Assembly: GCA_000727475.1 (NCBI GenBank)
Contig: KL647325.1
Span: forward strand, 1-64,000
DNA: 64,000 bases
Direction of reading: 5' to 3'
Origin: Sarcocystis neurona
Taxonomy: Eukaryota > Apicomplexa > Conoidasida > Eucoccidiorida > Sarcocystidae
In this document: in pieces, positions 33,801-45,477 of the stretch
Layout: every line of letters starts with the position of its first letter
Position numbering within the stretch: position 1 is the first letter of the stretch
Notes under the pieces: model-generated
Told to the model about the DNA's origin: nothing
Seen by the model: only the letters and a program-made list of their open reading frames with translations
The model's database searches: none
Translations under genes and position numbers: made by a program

Positions 33801-36800
33801 GTCAGCAGTATACACCCGGAAGCCTGACGTGTACCCCGTTGCCTCTGTCTCTTCTGCGGCAGTTGCCTCTTCCTCTTGTGCATGAGAAATAGGAAAAGAA
33901 TGCGTCGACTGCTCTTCAACAGGCTTCGCTGCGCCGTCCTCCTCCTCCTCCTCCTCGTGTTCTGGGTACTGCTCCAGGACTGGCTCGCCCGCGTTGCAGT
34001 CACCCCTGCTGCTGCTCCTACCCGTTGCTGCAGCCCCAGCAGAAGCTGCATACAATCGTACAGAAGCAGCACGGCCAGCCTCTTCAGATACGAAGGACGC
34101 AGGCGACACGGCGCTGTGCTGCCCTTCTGAACTCGCCACTAATTGCTGCGGGCTCGGTTGCCAGTGGGGCAGGTGCTGCTGTTCTTCTGTCCGCGTTTGA
34201 CCAGCTGCGTCATCGAAAACATGCGGCAGCATCCCACCTCCTGCATACGGCTCTGTCTGCTGTGTTCTCTGCATCGAACCACTGCCGCGTGCGCCTGCAG
34301 CAAGCGGCTCTGATCCTTGCTGCTGCTGTGGCGACTGGCCCCACTGCATCGGACCGTCTCCTTCCTGCGGTTGCTTCGGCTGTGACAGTTGTTGCTGCTG
34401 CAGCTGCTGGTGAGATGCCAGCTGCTGGTGCTGCTGCAGGTGATGCTGCTCTTGTACAAGGTCTTGTCCTCCCTGCTGCGGCTGCCGTTGGGCATGCAAG
34501 TGTTGCTGCAGATCCTGTTGCTGCTGCAGTTGCTGCTGCGGTGCTTCCAGCCCAAGGGTGCCGTCGCTGCTGCTGGTGCTGCCTCCGGCAGCATCCAGGG
34601 GGGTTTCACACGCATGTGGAAGCTTCTCTGCCGCAGCATCTGTTGCAGCACCTGCATGCAGAGGCAGCAAGAGCAGGCGCTGCTGGTGGTGCGCTGCTGC
34701 TGTGGGGTTCTCTGGTCGTACAGAAGTGTTCTCGAAAGCCGCTGGCACTGGAGGATAATAGTAACGCGCTGCCCCTGCTGCAGCAGCGGGATCAATCTCC
34801 GGCCGCTGTGCAGTCCCTACCGCGCTCACCGGCTGCTGCAGCTGCTGCACGTAAGGAGGCACCGGCCCTCCGCCTGGAGTGGCAGCCGCAGCCGCAGCGG
34901 CGGCAGCCAGCGGACTCGGGAAGGGAGGCTGCATGAACATCTGTGGTCTTTGGTGCTGCTGCTGCTGCAGCGAAGCTGTAGCGAGATACGTCCCTCCTCC
35001 TCCTGCGGCACCGAAGTAGTCATACATGTGATAGCCCACCGGATAGAGCGGCTTCTGCGGCTGCTGCTGCTGTTGGAGCATGGACTGATGCTGCAGCATC
35101 GACTGGGGCTGCAGCATTGGCTGCTGCAGCATCTGCGGGTGAAGAGGGTACATCGGGTACATAGCTTGCGGCATGTACGGCGGTCTCCCATCTGCTGCAG
35201 GAGCAGAGCCGTCCATCGCCAGAGCCCCGTAGAACTGTTGCTGCAGCATATACTGCACTGCGTAGAAATGCTGCTGCCACTGCTGATGCAGCTGTTGTTG
35301 CTGCAGCTGCTGCTGCAGCTGCTCGTGAGCCTGCTGCTGGAGCTGCAACTGCTGAGATTGTTCATCGGCCCCCACAGCGTACTGCTGCAGCCCCCCCCCT
35401 CCTCCTTCACCAGCAGCAGCAGCAGCACAGGTACGGTCATCTGCTGTCTCTGGCCCATCGGGCTGGCCTTTGCTGTTCGAGCTGTTTCTGCTGCTACTGT
35501 GATTATGGCCGCCATCACTCCAGGAGCTGTGCATCGATTCTCCTTCGCCGCACACCGCCCCCGCCTCTCCACAGTTATTCTCAGGACCTTTTTTCCGTCT
35601 CGGCGGCGTTGCGACGCCTCCCCCGCCTTCTGCCTGTGCCGCGCCGCTTGCTGCTGAAGCCGCCTTATCAAAGCTGGTAGTGACGGACGCTTCTTTTTCA
35701 GAAACGTCGTGGTCCGCTGCTGGTGCTGCTGCCGGCGAAGCGTGTGCGGGCTGCACCGTACCAGGCGGTGCCGTCCGCGTTGCTGCACCAGGCGCTGCGG
35801 CACAGGGAGACGCCGGCGCTCCTGCGGCAGCCACAGCCGCATGACTGTGGAACCGCTGCGCTTCCCCGACTGCGGCGACAACAGCAGCAGACGTCGCAAC
35901 AGCAGCAGCTGGGGCGCCACCAGAAGCCGGAGCTGCTGCCTCGATACTTGAAGGCAGCAGGTGTGACGGCAGACCCACGCGGTGCGGAGGCGGGAACATG
36001 GCCGGGTTGAGAGCGTAGAAGAAAGGCGGGAGCGGAGGGTGCGGCGGGCCAGCACCAGCAGCAGTAACTGCTGCGGGGGATGACAGCAGGGCAGGCGGAT
36101 AATAATAACAAGGTGGAGGAGGCCCGTTGCTGGAGTAGAACGGCATGTCAAGAGGAGTTACACCGGATAACGCAGAATGTTGCTGCTGCGAAGTCCGGTG
36201 GGGACCAGCTGCCCCAACGTCTGGCGCTGGAACAGTAGAGATCTCTCTCGTGTGATGTATCTCATGTGGATTGAAGCCGACTGGGCCAGCAGCCCGTTCC
36301 GTATACAGGGAAGAGCATGCAGGTGACCCCCCGCCCATCTCACTACTCCCACTAGATGAAGAAGCTGCGGCATCAACGCCTCCTGCACCTACACCTGTGG
36401 CAGCCGTGGTGGCTGACACGGCAGCGGCGTCAGCGCTGCTGGTGTTCTGCTCATTCCCGTCGCCACGAGGGTAGGAGCAGCTCCTACCAGAGAGCTGCTC
36501 TTCACGGGGCGGCACCTGCTCCTGCTGCGCCACAGCTGCTCCTGCTCCTGGTGCTACTGAGTGACCGTATGTGCTGCCCTCTCCTTGACCACAGGGAGGA
36601 AGGACCAGAAACGGGACGGAGTGTCCAGTACCGCACGCAGCAGGAGCAGCGGGACCTGGTACACCGTAGTCCTCCGCAGGGGTGCGGCTTCGTGCAGACG
36701 GTGCCTTACATGCTTCTGTAACAACAGCAACGCTCTCCTGCGACGAAGACTCATGTGCTGTCCTGCATACTACCCCAGATGCATCGTTTCGCTGATTCTG

Positions 36801-37889
36801 GTATGGCTGCTGCTGCTGTTGTTGCGTCCCGAGCTCCGGCGAATGGTAATGCATGTCACCCTGCTGGCGCCGACCCACTGCGTGCGGACCCGTCGACCCT
36901 GCACCTGTGGGTGGGAGAGCTCCCGCTGCTCCCTCGTCACTCCCCGACCCCTCTGCCTGCTGTGGCTCTGAAGCCATGTTCGCGCCTCCCCCAGCACCAA
37001 CGGCTGCCTGTGGATACTGGGCAGCGACGAACTGTGCGTATAAGGCCGCGGCTGCCGCGACTTGCTGTTGTTGCTGCGACACAGCAGTCCGGTGCGACAT
37101 TCCCGAGACGTTTGGACACAACGTATGATGCGTCGTCACTTGTGTGCCACCGCCGTCTACCGCAGCGACATCACCTGCCGACGGTTGTTCGTGCAGCGCG
37201 CCCGTGGCTAGCAGCTGGTGCGGAGGTGGAGCTTGCTGCTGGTGCTGCTGGGGCTGAGGAGTGGTCTGCACGTGTGACTGGTGGTTTCGCAGCTGCTGTT
37301 GGTCCTGCACGTGTGTGTGGAGATGCAACTGCTGCTCCTCCGCCTGTGAAGGTTGGCGACGCGGCACTGCCACGTGGTCCTCTGCAACAAGAGGACGGCC
37401 TACTGCATTTATTGGCGTACCAAGTGCGCAGGGGGGGTTTGCAGGAGCAGCATCCTCATAGGGGGATCGTTGGTGACTTTGCTGTTGTAGATTATTTTGT
37501 TGCTGTGTATACACACGTGCTTCCCGTTGAGGTGGATGAAGGATTCTCTGTGATTGATGGCCCTGGTGGTACTGGCGGTACTGTTGCCCGTAAGCCTGCT
37601 GATGCTGCCGTCGTGAATGCGGCTGCTGTCTCTGTTGCTGCACCAAGTGGTGCGGTGGTGAGGGAACGAGAGGGCCTTCTGCAGAGGATGGACCATTCCC
37701 CGGCCCACCAGAGAAGTCAAGCGGAGCTGAAGTGTACTGGTCACGTTTAGGTCCACAGTGATTATGGTGTTGACTTTCGTTGTCCGCTTTTCTCCTGCCT
37801 CTTCTTTCTCTTCCTCCGTACAAAGGGGTGTCTTCACTACCCAAATGTCTGCCGCCGCTGGTGCCCGGGGGTGGGACTGGAGACGACAT
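30894..37889 (-). CDS. Giant Q/P/A-rich low-complexity protein, main exon (about 2,330 aa)
   Basis: An ATG at 37889 (MSSPVPPPGTSGG) opens about 2,330 codons, followed by intronic-looking sequence. The protein is dominated by glutamine, alanine, glycine and serine runs from CAG triplets, with prion-like Y/P/Q/M-rich islands: CYYYPPALLSSP, PPLPPFFYALNPAMFPPP, YMPQAMYPMYPLHPQML, YHMYDYFGAAGG. More conventional segments lie near the C-terminus: NRKWVSMLQQAAILGKPPGS and SRNPFAPLFTFLQKSLSADN. No known catalytic or nucleic-acid-binding domain is recognisable; a scaffold or RNP-type protein is a composition-based guess only. The 3' boundary is uncertain (30894 assumes donor cac|gtctac). Confidence 0.7.
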
Positions 37890-39367
37890 ACCGGGAGAAG
37901 AGGGAAGGTCAATATTACAAAAAAAAAAGACAGGGGAAGAACTAGAAGATAGAGAAGCCCAGGAGGACCCGCAGCACACCGGAACAGCTCACATATGCCA
38001 CAAAAGGTGGAAAAACGTAAAACAATGTAAGACAATATATCTGTCAGGACTGACAAGCGTGTGTCGGTGAATTGAGAAACACAACGGCAGGGAAATCGGA
38101 CGACAGGAAAAAAAATTGCAAATGTGGTGTATAAAAGACATACCGAACGGGACTCGGGCGGGAAAGAGAAAAAACAGGAAGATATGAAATGGTCCGGCAC
38201 TAGCTAGCCACCGTCCGCACCACAGATGCCTTTTTGCAGTTACGTACCCCAGATGTAGCTACGACCGCTAGATGCCTACTCGGTACTCTGCGTGGATATG
38301 CAGGAGGCTGTGCATAAAAGTCTACGGAGGAAGGAGCGGCCGAAGAGAAAACCGACTCAAGCGGCCACAGGCGCAGACCGGGATAAACGTCAGGGTAAAA
38401 TAAGGGGAGGACGCTATTTGGAGACGCTTCCTATCCAAAAGAGCAGCAGTAAACGGGAGTAGCCGGGAAGGGGCGGCGAATCCGATACTAGAGACAATGA
38501 CTGCCAGCAAACGAAAAGACGCGCGAATGTGCGTGTACGAAAAAAAAGGGGATTAAAAACAGACGGAGAATGACGCACATAAGGGGAAGGGAAAGAGAAG
38601 ACGACGGAAGGCAAAAAAAAGTCGAACAAGCAACGACAGTACAGGTGAAAAACAACGATTCACGCGATAGCATGGGAAAAGAGATGAAGCGGTGAGTCAG
38701 ACGCTGAGGCAGCAACAGTGCGAAACGCGGTGGCGAACAATGAAACAACGTTTATGCACCCGCCCGATATACGCTGGAAAAAACGCAGTTGAGAAGGAAA
38801 ACGACACTGATGGCAGTGAATGGGGGAAACAGCCACCCTGACGTGAAGACTCCGAGGAAAGGCTTTTTATCACGGTGAAAGAAAAGCAAAAGGCATTGAC
38901 TTCTCTAACAAGGCCACAGCCCCAGCAGGCTGTACAAAAAAGCTTCGAAAAACGAGAAACGCAGAACAACTGAACACGTTAGACCAATGAAGCTATTCGC
39001 GGTGAGAAACACTTGCGGCCCGGCGTCACCGCAGGCCGGTCCTCGGCCACACCCGTTTCGAACTGCTACACTACACAATGCACCCTGCCCCAGATAATGG
39101 TCACCCCGTGTTACCGCAGTGACTGAAAGAGTGCCACCGCGCAACGCGTCCGCGTAAGGGCCGACTCACAGTCTGTGCACGTTTCAATGATTCCAGGTCG
39201 CAGGACTACTACATGGTAAGAGGGAAGTCACAAGCCGACCAGTGGTCCACAACCGTACATGCGTCCAACTGACTTTCCGGTGTGAGTGTGTATGCACGCG
39301 TGTCCGCGTCTGTAAGTGGTTATACACGTGTATACAATAGATAAAGAGCTGCCATCGTGACAGTTAC
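37890..39367 (-). promoter_or_regulatory. Upstream region of the giant gene, pyrimidine-rich on the gene strand
   Basis: Directly 5' of the ATG lies a run of A on the plus strand (37918-37928), followed at 38320-38960 by a strongly purine-rich plus strand, hence CT-rich in the direction of the gene. Open frames here translate as F/S/L-rich and are compositional. This is a reasonable place for the promoter and 5' leader, but no specific motif can be named. From 38960 to 39367 the DNA is mixed and carries no supported gene. Confidence 0.35.
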
Positions 39368-40040
39368 ATGGCTCCCACAACTAATACCACAGTATGTGTG
39401 GTGTTGAGTACCACTGTTTGTACGTACATTGGGGGCGGCAGGAGAAACCTCGTGGGTTTTCTACTACTTTCACGTCTGCCTCCCGCTGGGGAGCTCACAT
39501 GGACCTACCCGTATGCAAGGATAGCAGTAAAACCAGGTAACTCTGCAGGACCAGTGCCAAGATGAATATTCAATTCGAAAAGAGTTTCGTCATCTGAGCG
39601 GCGCAACGAATGTCCGACTTCCTTTTGAACGCACCCTGCTCACCGGGGCTCGGCCGGAAAAAATTTGCGTCTCAACTTACTAAATCCGCCACGGTCGTCC
39701 AGCGTCCTTCTCTAGGAGACAACTTACGGCACCTGAATAATTTTTGCCACTGACTGTACACCGGAGGGCGGAAATTTCGTATTTATTCAAGGTCCCCATG
39801 TATATCTACGTGTCTTACGCCGCTACGCAGCCGCACACCTCTTGGCAAGTTCCAGGGCCCTACGGCCACCGTTAATCTATCGTGTATAGCTTTGTGACGT
39901 CCGCAAAATAGGAGCTATTTTCCACTTCTCTTCCTTAGCGGATGCAGACATCCTCCGTCTCTGCCTGTTGTTTGGCCTAGTCACTGTCGCGACAGCAGAC
40001 TACACGGAAGAGACCAGCATATTATTCTTCAGTGACCGCT

Positions 40041-40083
40041 GTCAGTCCCTGTGGAGCCTGTCAGTCCCTGTGGAGCCTGTCAG
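40041..40083 (+). repeat. 19-bp perfect tandem duplication
   Basis: gtcagtccctgtggagcct occurs at 40041 and 40060 and is followed by gtcag of a third partial copy at 40079. It is isolated in otherwise non-repetitive DNA. Confidence 0.95.
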
Positions 40084-43000
40084 ATCTAGCGGACAGCTAC
40101 TCGGGATGGTTGTTTCCACATAGGTGTATATCCGTATTGAGGTCTATCCTCCACGGAACTGTGTGTCCTTCGATGTATTTTCGCATGTTGACCACGAAGT
40201 ACGCGTAATATACCACTGTAGAGCATAAATCTAATGCACCTGTTAAGCGCGCTTGATCTATACGCGCTTCGTGGACACGGTGCTGTGACTGGACATCGAC
40301 AAAGTCCTTCTATTTATCTAGCGCGAGATACTTCAATCGAAGAAGTTCGAAGGTGACCCGTCAATCCTGCGTCGCCACTCACCAGTAAACTATTGAGAAG
40401 CAAATGACTGCAACTTTCACTTAGGAGTTGAAGCGATACTTACATTCGTGCGAGCTGGCATATGTGTCGAAAATAAAACCAAGTATCCAGTAATCAACTG
40501 GAGTTTTGTTGAAGAGATGCCACCACCATGAAGTACCCGGAAGTTAACCGCGGACCACTAAACGTACACATACATACAGGCACAACCATGTAGTAAGTCT
40601 TTCTTTAACAGGTAGCGCGATAATCGTACGATATCCTAATGCGCTTAAATTGAAGTCGGCGCCCATTTAGTTCAATAGTGCAACAGTAAAACCAATTGTG
40701 AAAGATGTGCGATTCATAGAGACGAACGGAAGAAGACGAGAGTACCGACGGTACACGGGGGAACTGTGTACGCAGTTTCGCCATCTGTTAGGAATTACAC
40801 TGCCAATATGCACACTCGTGCACGAATGTACACATACATATGTATGTGCACATCCACGTATCCCCTTCACTTGGATGCTTGTGTGTCTGTACTTCTTCAA
40901 ACATACATCAATCTTAATCTCGTCCACATATACAAGAAATTTTTATCCGAGGACGTAAGACAGGCACGTCCCATCCTCCACTGGGGCCCGCTGCGTTTGT
41001 GCACACGTATCCTTATAGATAAACACAAACATACTTAATACTTCTTCATTCATCTCTTTGTAAGAATGTACGTATGTATGTATGTATGCACACATCGCCA
41101 TAGAAAAGCTGAATATACATGTATGTGTACACGGTCGCTTGCAAGACGCACACGTGTAAATGTATGTGCACACGCATACACCATCTTAAATGCACACGTA
41201 TGTACACATATATGCAAGTCTTCGTACACGTGGGTATGAACTCTTCTTGAATTTGCAGAAACATCGTGTCCTCCGCTACACCACTCGACGTGCAGATACT
41301 AATGTCGGTGACATTGTAGAGGTGCATCTTTTCTGAACGCTTACTTTTCGTGGGCAACTTCTTCCCACTGAGGTTTATGAGAGTGAGCTTACAACAGAAA
41401 ATGCAAACTCCTTACATCGCAACATACGTTCACAACCGACACAAACCCTTCGCACCGCAACACACGCCCAGCCAACTTCATACACAGAGATCATTCCTTA
41501 ATGCATGCACTGCAGACTTTCTGATAATACGCGAGTAAGTGCATTTTTTACGCCTCTCCAGGCACCAGGACGTCATTGAATGAATCCGCTTTTTTCTCTT
41601 CAGAGCACTTTAGTGGCGAAAAAGTGAGACGAGTAATCCTTTGCGTCGCAAGTCATGACAATAGTCTGACATGTGTAAACTAAAGATAGGAAGAGTGTAG
41701 CAGGTACTCTTCAGCCGAAAAAAAAATTCACATCACCGAGTGCTGCTGCGTGATACATATATATATCTGCAGTTTGGATTACATTTAGGACCGCAGCAAT
41801 TGGCTTGTTTGTACTGGCGTGCGCGTGTATTTGTATTTAGTGAGAAGTCATCACTGTAGGTTCCGTTGCTAGTGCTGCTGCGGATTTCTCACACATATGT
41901 GTATATGAAAATACATTTGTACAGCGTAGGTGAAGTGTTCACGTTCTGGCCGAATCGAATCAGCTGCTGCTGAACAAGAGAACGAGAATCTGGCCTTGTA
42001 GAATGAACACCGGCGAAGGAAGAGTGACTGCATCCGTTAAAGGCAAAGGCGACGGGCCAAAGGCCACGCGGCAACCTGCAGTCGCATACTCCGATGTGAG
42101 TTGCGCCCACGTGCTTCGAATAACTAGAGGGGTACGTAGACGGGAGGTATATGGTTGTAAAAGCAGACGTGGATGTATCTACCGTTCTACCGGCAGAGGG
42201 ACAGTGATATAAACCTATACGCAGCAGGTGAAGACGTGAATATGGGTGTACGAGTAGTCGTGGATGTTAGTACGGGTAGACAAAGATACACAGACACGCT
42301 ACGAAGATATCTACGGTTGTCCAGAAGCCGGTGGCTCGAAATCAGTCAGCTAGGTAGAGAGGCGAACACACGGATTTATACGGATAAACATACACGCGCA
42401 CGTGAATGGTGTTTAGATTAGAGACACACCCCTATGCGGCTACAGAGGTGTGCGTCCTGAGCTCTTCTTAATTGAAACAGTTTTACGAAACGTACTGAAG
42501 TCTAACAAAAAGGGATTCATGAATATGAATGGCAGATCACTCAGGTGCCAGACGGGCAAGAAACTTTTGGCAATCCAGTTGTAAATTGTCCTCGGAAACG
42601 CTTGATTAGCCAGATAGCTCACATGGGTCATTTATCTCGCTGTTTTTTGCATCCTACACGGCCAACTGCAAGACGTCGACGAGCTGAAGAACACTCAACC
42701 TTTCACCCGAGTGGTACAAAAGATGAAGCGCTAAGACGTAATACTAATGATGATGTTGCCGGTGCAGAGCACCACACCGGCAGGACAATGAGTAGCACAG
42801 TGTGATGCGCCTTGGCAGTAGAAGAAAATACTATACTGCACAGTAAAGACACGTTATGCACCACCCAGCTGTTGCCAACGGAGGCAACGGAATTTACCGC
42901 AGAAAACGGTGTACACTGTTTCGACAGCTCCTGCAGGAGGAATAGAGAACATACCTTTACTGTGACCCACAAATGTAACAGAGAATGCCGAACGTGTGAA

Positions 43001-43342
43001 TATCATATAATTAACGCTTCAGACTGACAGTAGGAGAGAACCAGCAGCTTCCTCGCTGAGGTGGAGTTTCCGTGTCCGCTGGTAATTCAGAGCAACGTAC
43101 AGTCAACACCCTACCGTCACCCCCGACGGCAACGTAGACGTGAAATGAAACACAGTCCATTCTTTACATAAGGAGTCTATTATGCACCGCATGTGTAGTG
43201 CAAACGAAAGACTGAACAGATTGTGTTCCATTAGCGTTTTACGTAAGAGACTGAAAAACACCGGTGGCACTCCACCAGCCAATTTTAGCCCACGCTCCTT
43301 CGTGTGGCGTTAAAAGAAAGCAGCTGGTACTGATCCTCTGCT

Positions 43343-43442
43343 CTCACAATAGAGGCACTGACTTTGAAAGTCAGAAATTATTGTGAGGCGTATTTTGACC
43401 GCTAGAGAACCCCACAGGTTCGAAACGAGTACCACCTGTGGG
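43343..43442. other. Nested hairpin locus, possible structured RNA or element
   Basis: An outer stem pairs ctcacaata (43343-43351) with tattgtgag (43379-43387). Inside it ctgactt (43358-43364) pairs with aagtcag (43368-43374), leaving a three-base loop. Twenty-three bases downstream, cccacaggt (43411-43419) pairs perfectly with acctgtggg (43434-43442) around a 14-base loop containing gttcgaaac. The surrounding kilobase has no supported ORF. The gttcgaa in the loop recalls a tRNA B-box, but a cloverleaf with acceptor and D arms cannot be drawn. Its identity is unknown. Confidence 0.5.
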
Positions 43443-44264
43443 TGTACCGTACCACGGTGTTGCCGGCCAGACATGCACCTCCCGGTAGTTACTGCTGCGT
43501 GAGGCACAACTTCAAGCATTCAAGGCTGACGTCGCGATGTATCTAGTGCGTGTCCTGTAAAAGCGGATGATGTCTGCACTGCCGAGCATTACGGGTTGCA
43601 ATAGTGCAGTAGTAAGAGCGTCAGCGGCTATCTGAATAAAACAGGAGTGGGCGTCTAGCCGCAGCTGATGCCACAGCTATTGGTCTCAGCGTGATGATAC
43701 AAAGCAGTCTTAGCCATCCGACTGCTGAGGGTCTTAGCGGTACATCCCTGACCTTCCCTACAATGCAGTGTTGAGTCAATTACCAGCACCTCAGCATGGC
43801 CGGAGCTCCGTCGTGCAATACCGCAAGTTCAACAACTTCTTGTAGCAGCAAGTAGTCTCCAGATGCCAGAAGACGCCACGGTAATCCAACAGGTGCCGCA
43901 CCAGCAGCTAGTCGCAGCATCGCAATACCCCGGCGTATGCGACTGTGACAGCCTCGAAGTTTCACTCTATAGCGAGAGTCTCAAGGATGTGGCACCTAAG
44001 AGTCTTTATATTGTAAGAGCTAGTGCACGCAGAGCACTGCAGCAGTCAGTAGCCTCAGTTTTGCAACGACATTTTCCGTTATCACTGTAGAAGCCTAGAA
44101 GAATAAGCTCGGAATCGCAGCGACGTCAATATACTAAACAGGAGAAGACGCAAGAAGAGCGACTAGTGTGAAGTACTGGAGGAGCTAGCGGTTTTTCGGA
44201 TGGCTTGGGGGGCAATGGGTTGGTCTGTGTGGTGCAACGCACCGGGGAAATACAACAGCAACAG

Positions 44265-44389
44265 TTAGTAGTCTATGGGTTCGTCCAGGTCGGAATCCGC
44301 CGCGGGGTCTTCATCTGCGTATATCTCATCATCCTCGAAGCGCAGATCTGCCTGTTCAACATCACACGATGCAGAAGAAGGAGCCTCTT
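44265..44389 (-). CDS. Probable terminal exon, acidic C-terminus
   Basis: The acceptor gcatttttccttttctag opens at 44389 in phase 1 into EEAPSSASCDVEQADLRFED, then DEIYADEDPAADSDLDEPID and Y before a TAG stop. The acceptor is strongly pyrimidine-rich and the sequence is non-repetitive and highly acidic, typical of a real C-terminus. It may be the last exon of the minus-strand RRM-like gene whose exons lie at 47.2-52.3 kb, but no connecting exon with the right phase was found, so it may belong to another gene. Confidence 0.5.
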
Positions 44390-44417
44390 CTAGAAAAGGA
44401 AAAATGCAGCACACGCA

Positions 44418-44442
44418 GGACAGTCCTGCAGCAGGACTGTCC
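44418..44442. repeat. Perfect 11-bp inverted repeat, 3-base loop
   Basis: ggacagtcctg (44418-44428) and caggactgtcc (44432-44442) are exact reverse complements separated by cag. The hairpin lies about 30 bp upstream of the acceptor of the acidic terminal exon on the minus strand, so in pre-mRNA it would sit next to the branch-point region. Confidence 0.9.
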
Positions 44443-44576
44443 GTGAAACAATACTGCTGCGAATGCATCATCCTGGTGATGGTCCTTATTAGCGTATATA
44501 GCACATCCACAATTGCGTTGAGAGAGAATGGCCACGACGGTGGCGCACTTTGTAAGTGGCACAAGTCTACACGAAT

Positions 44577-44790
44577 GTTTCCATAATGTACGGTACATAC
44601 ACAAAAGACAGTAGCATAGATGCACGTCCACGGACGTAATCCTACACGCATGCATACATATATATATATATATATATATATGTTTCCGTAGTGTACGGTA
44701 CATACACAGAAGACAGTAGCATAGATAGACGTCCACGGACGTAATCCTACATACATGCATATATATATATATGTGTCCGACCCATGCACG
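44577..44790. repeat. 105-bp tandem duplication ending in TA arrays
   Basis: A segment beginning tgtttccataatgtacggta near 44577 recurs 105 bp downstream as tgtttccgtagtgtacggta. Both contain acagtagcatagat and gtccacggacgtaatcctac, and both end in (TA)n arrays of different length (44658-44682 and 44760-44773). Between exons; no coding function seen. Confidence 0.85.
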
Positions 44791-44994
44791 GATACATACA
44801 CACACACATCTGTGTGCAAGCCTGTGTAGCATACGCAAGGATAACCAGGAAGATGGTGAAGACATACTTGCTTGCAGAACGAAGGCGTGCTGCGAAGGCT
44901 TCTCACCTCCACAACCCGTTTTTAACAAATCTGAGGTCAGGAACTGCGAACTTTCTGCCTAAAATATCCACGTGTAGAAATCACGTGTAAACGC

Positions 44995-45477
44995 ATGTTT
45001 CTGAAATGGATTCAGCTCAACCACGTGTGCACACGCGCGTTGAGATGGACACACACATTCGCAGACATCCAGCACAAGTGCTGTACTTCTATGAAGCGCT
45101 TCCGTCATCGGACCCATGTACGTTCATACGTATACGCACGCATATATGTGTATCTCTATCGTGCCTGCAGGTCTGTAGAAATTTTGGCTGCACGTTGGCA
45201 AGTCGACATACAACGGCAGCTTGCACTCACACACGTGGTACTTCGTAGCTGTTCGGGCGCGGCTGCTATTCAGACGCTCCTTCGGTCTTACGACGCAAGC
45301 AGTGCGCCAATGTCGGCCCCGCTCCCGTCGGATGTCTCACCAAGGCGACCAGTGCTCGTCTCAGAATCTGGCGCTGGAGCACTCCTAGTAATAATAAATG
45401 CAGGAATACTGGTACCGGAATTAGCACTAGTTATACTGCCGGGAGCGGTGAAGCAACAACCTCTGAATCGTGAATGA
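44995..45477 (+). CDS. Candidate hypothetical protein, 160 aa, or terminal exon
   Basis: An ATG at 44995 opens 160 codons. The first 60 contain CA/TA-like sequence and may be intronic. An acceptor tatcgtgcctgcag near 45170 introduces a convincing stretch: SVEILAARWQVDIQRQLALT, then PLPSDVSPRRPVLVSESG and a hydrophobic ALLVIINAGILVPELALVIL that could be a membrane helix, ending NRE before a TGA stop. The minus strand is open over the last 200 bp but gives a less structured S/T-rich product. No family recognised. Confidence 0.35.
   Translation: MFLKWIQLNHVCTRALRWTHTFADIQHKCCTSMKRFRHRTHVRSYVYARIYVYLYRACRSVEILAARWQVDIQRQLALTHVVLRSCSGAAAIQTLLRSYDASSAPMSAPLPSDVSPRRPVLVSESGAGALLVIINAGILVPELALVILPGAVKQQPLNRE

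Larger units (their letters stand above)
39368..44264. other. Gene-poor region with short unproven ORFs
   Basis: About 4.9 kb of balanced composition, poor in CAG and, except at 41755 and 40830, poor in microsatellites. ATG-started frames of 65-82 codons occur on plus at 39368-39565, 42003-42212, 42173-42421 (RQRYTDTLRRYLRLSRSRWL) and 43863-44090 (SLYSESLKDVAPKSLYIVRA). None has a family match or splice context. The 19-bp duplication and the hairpin locus are listed separately. Confidence 0.4.

Noticed and set aside
43411..43442. tRNA suggested by gttcgaa in a hairpin loop
   Set aside because: No A-box, acceptor stem or anticodon arm can be placed at the right distances.
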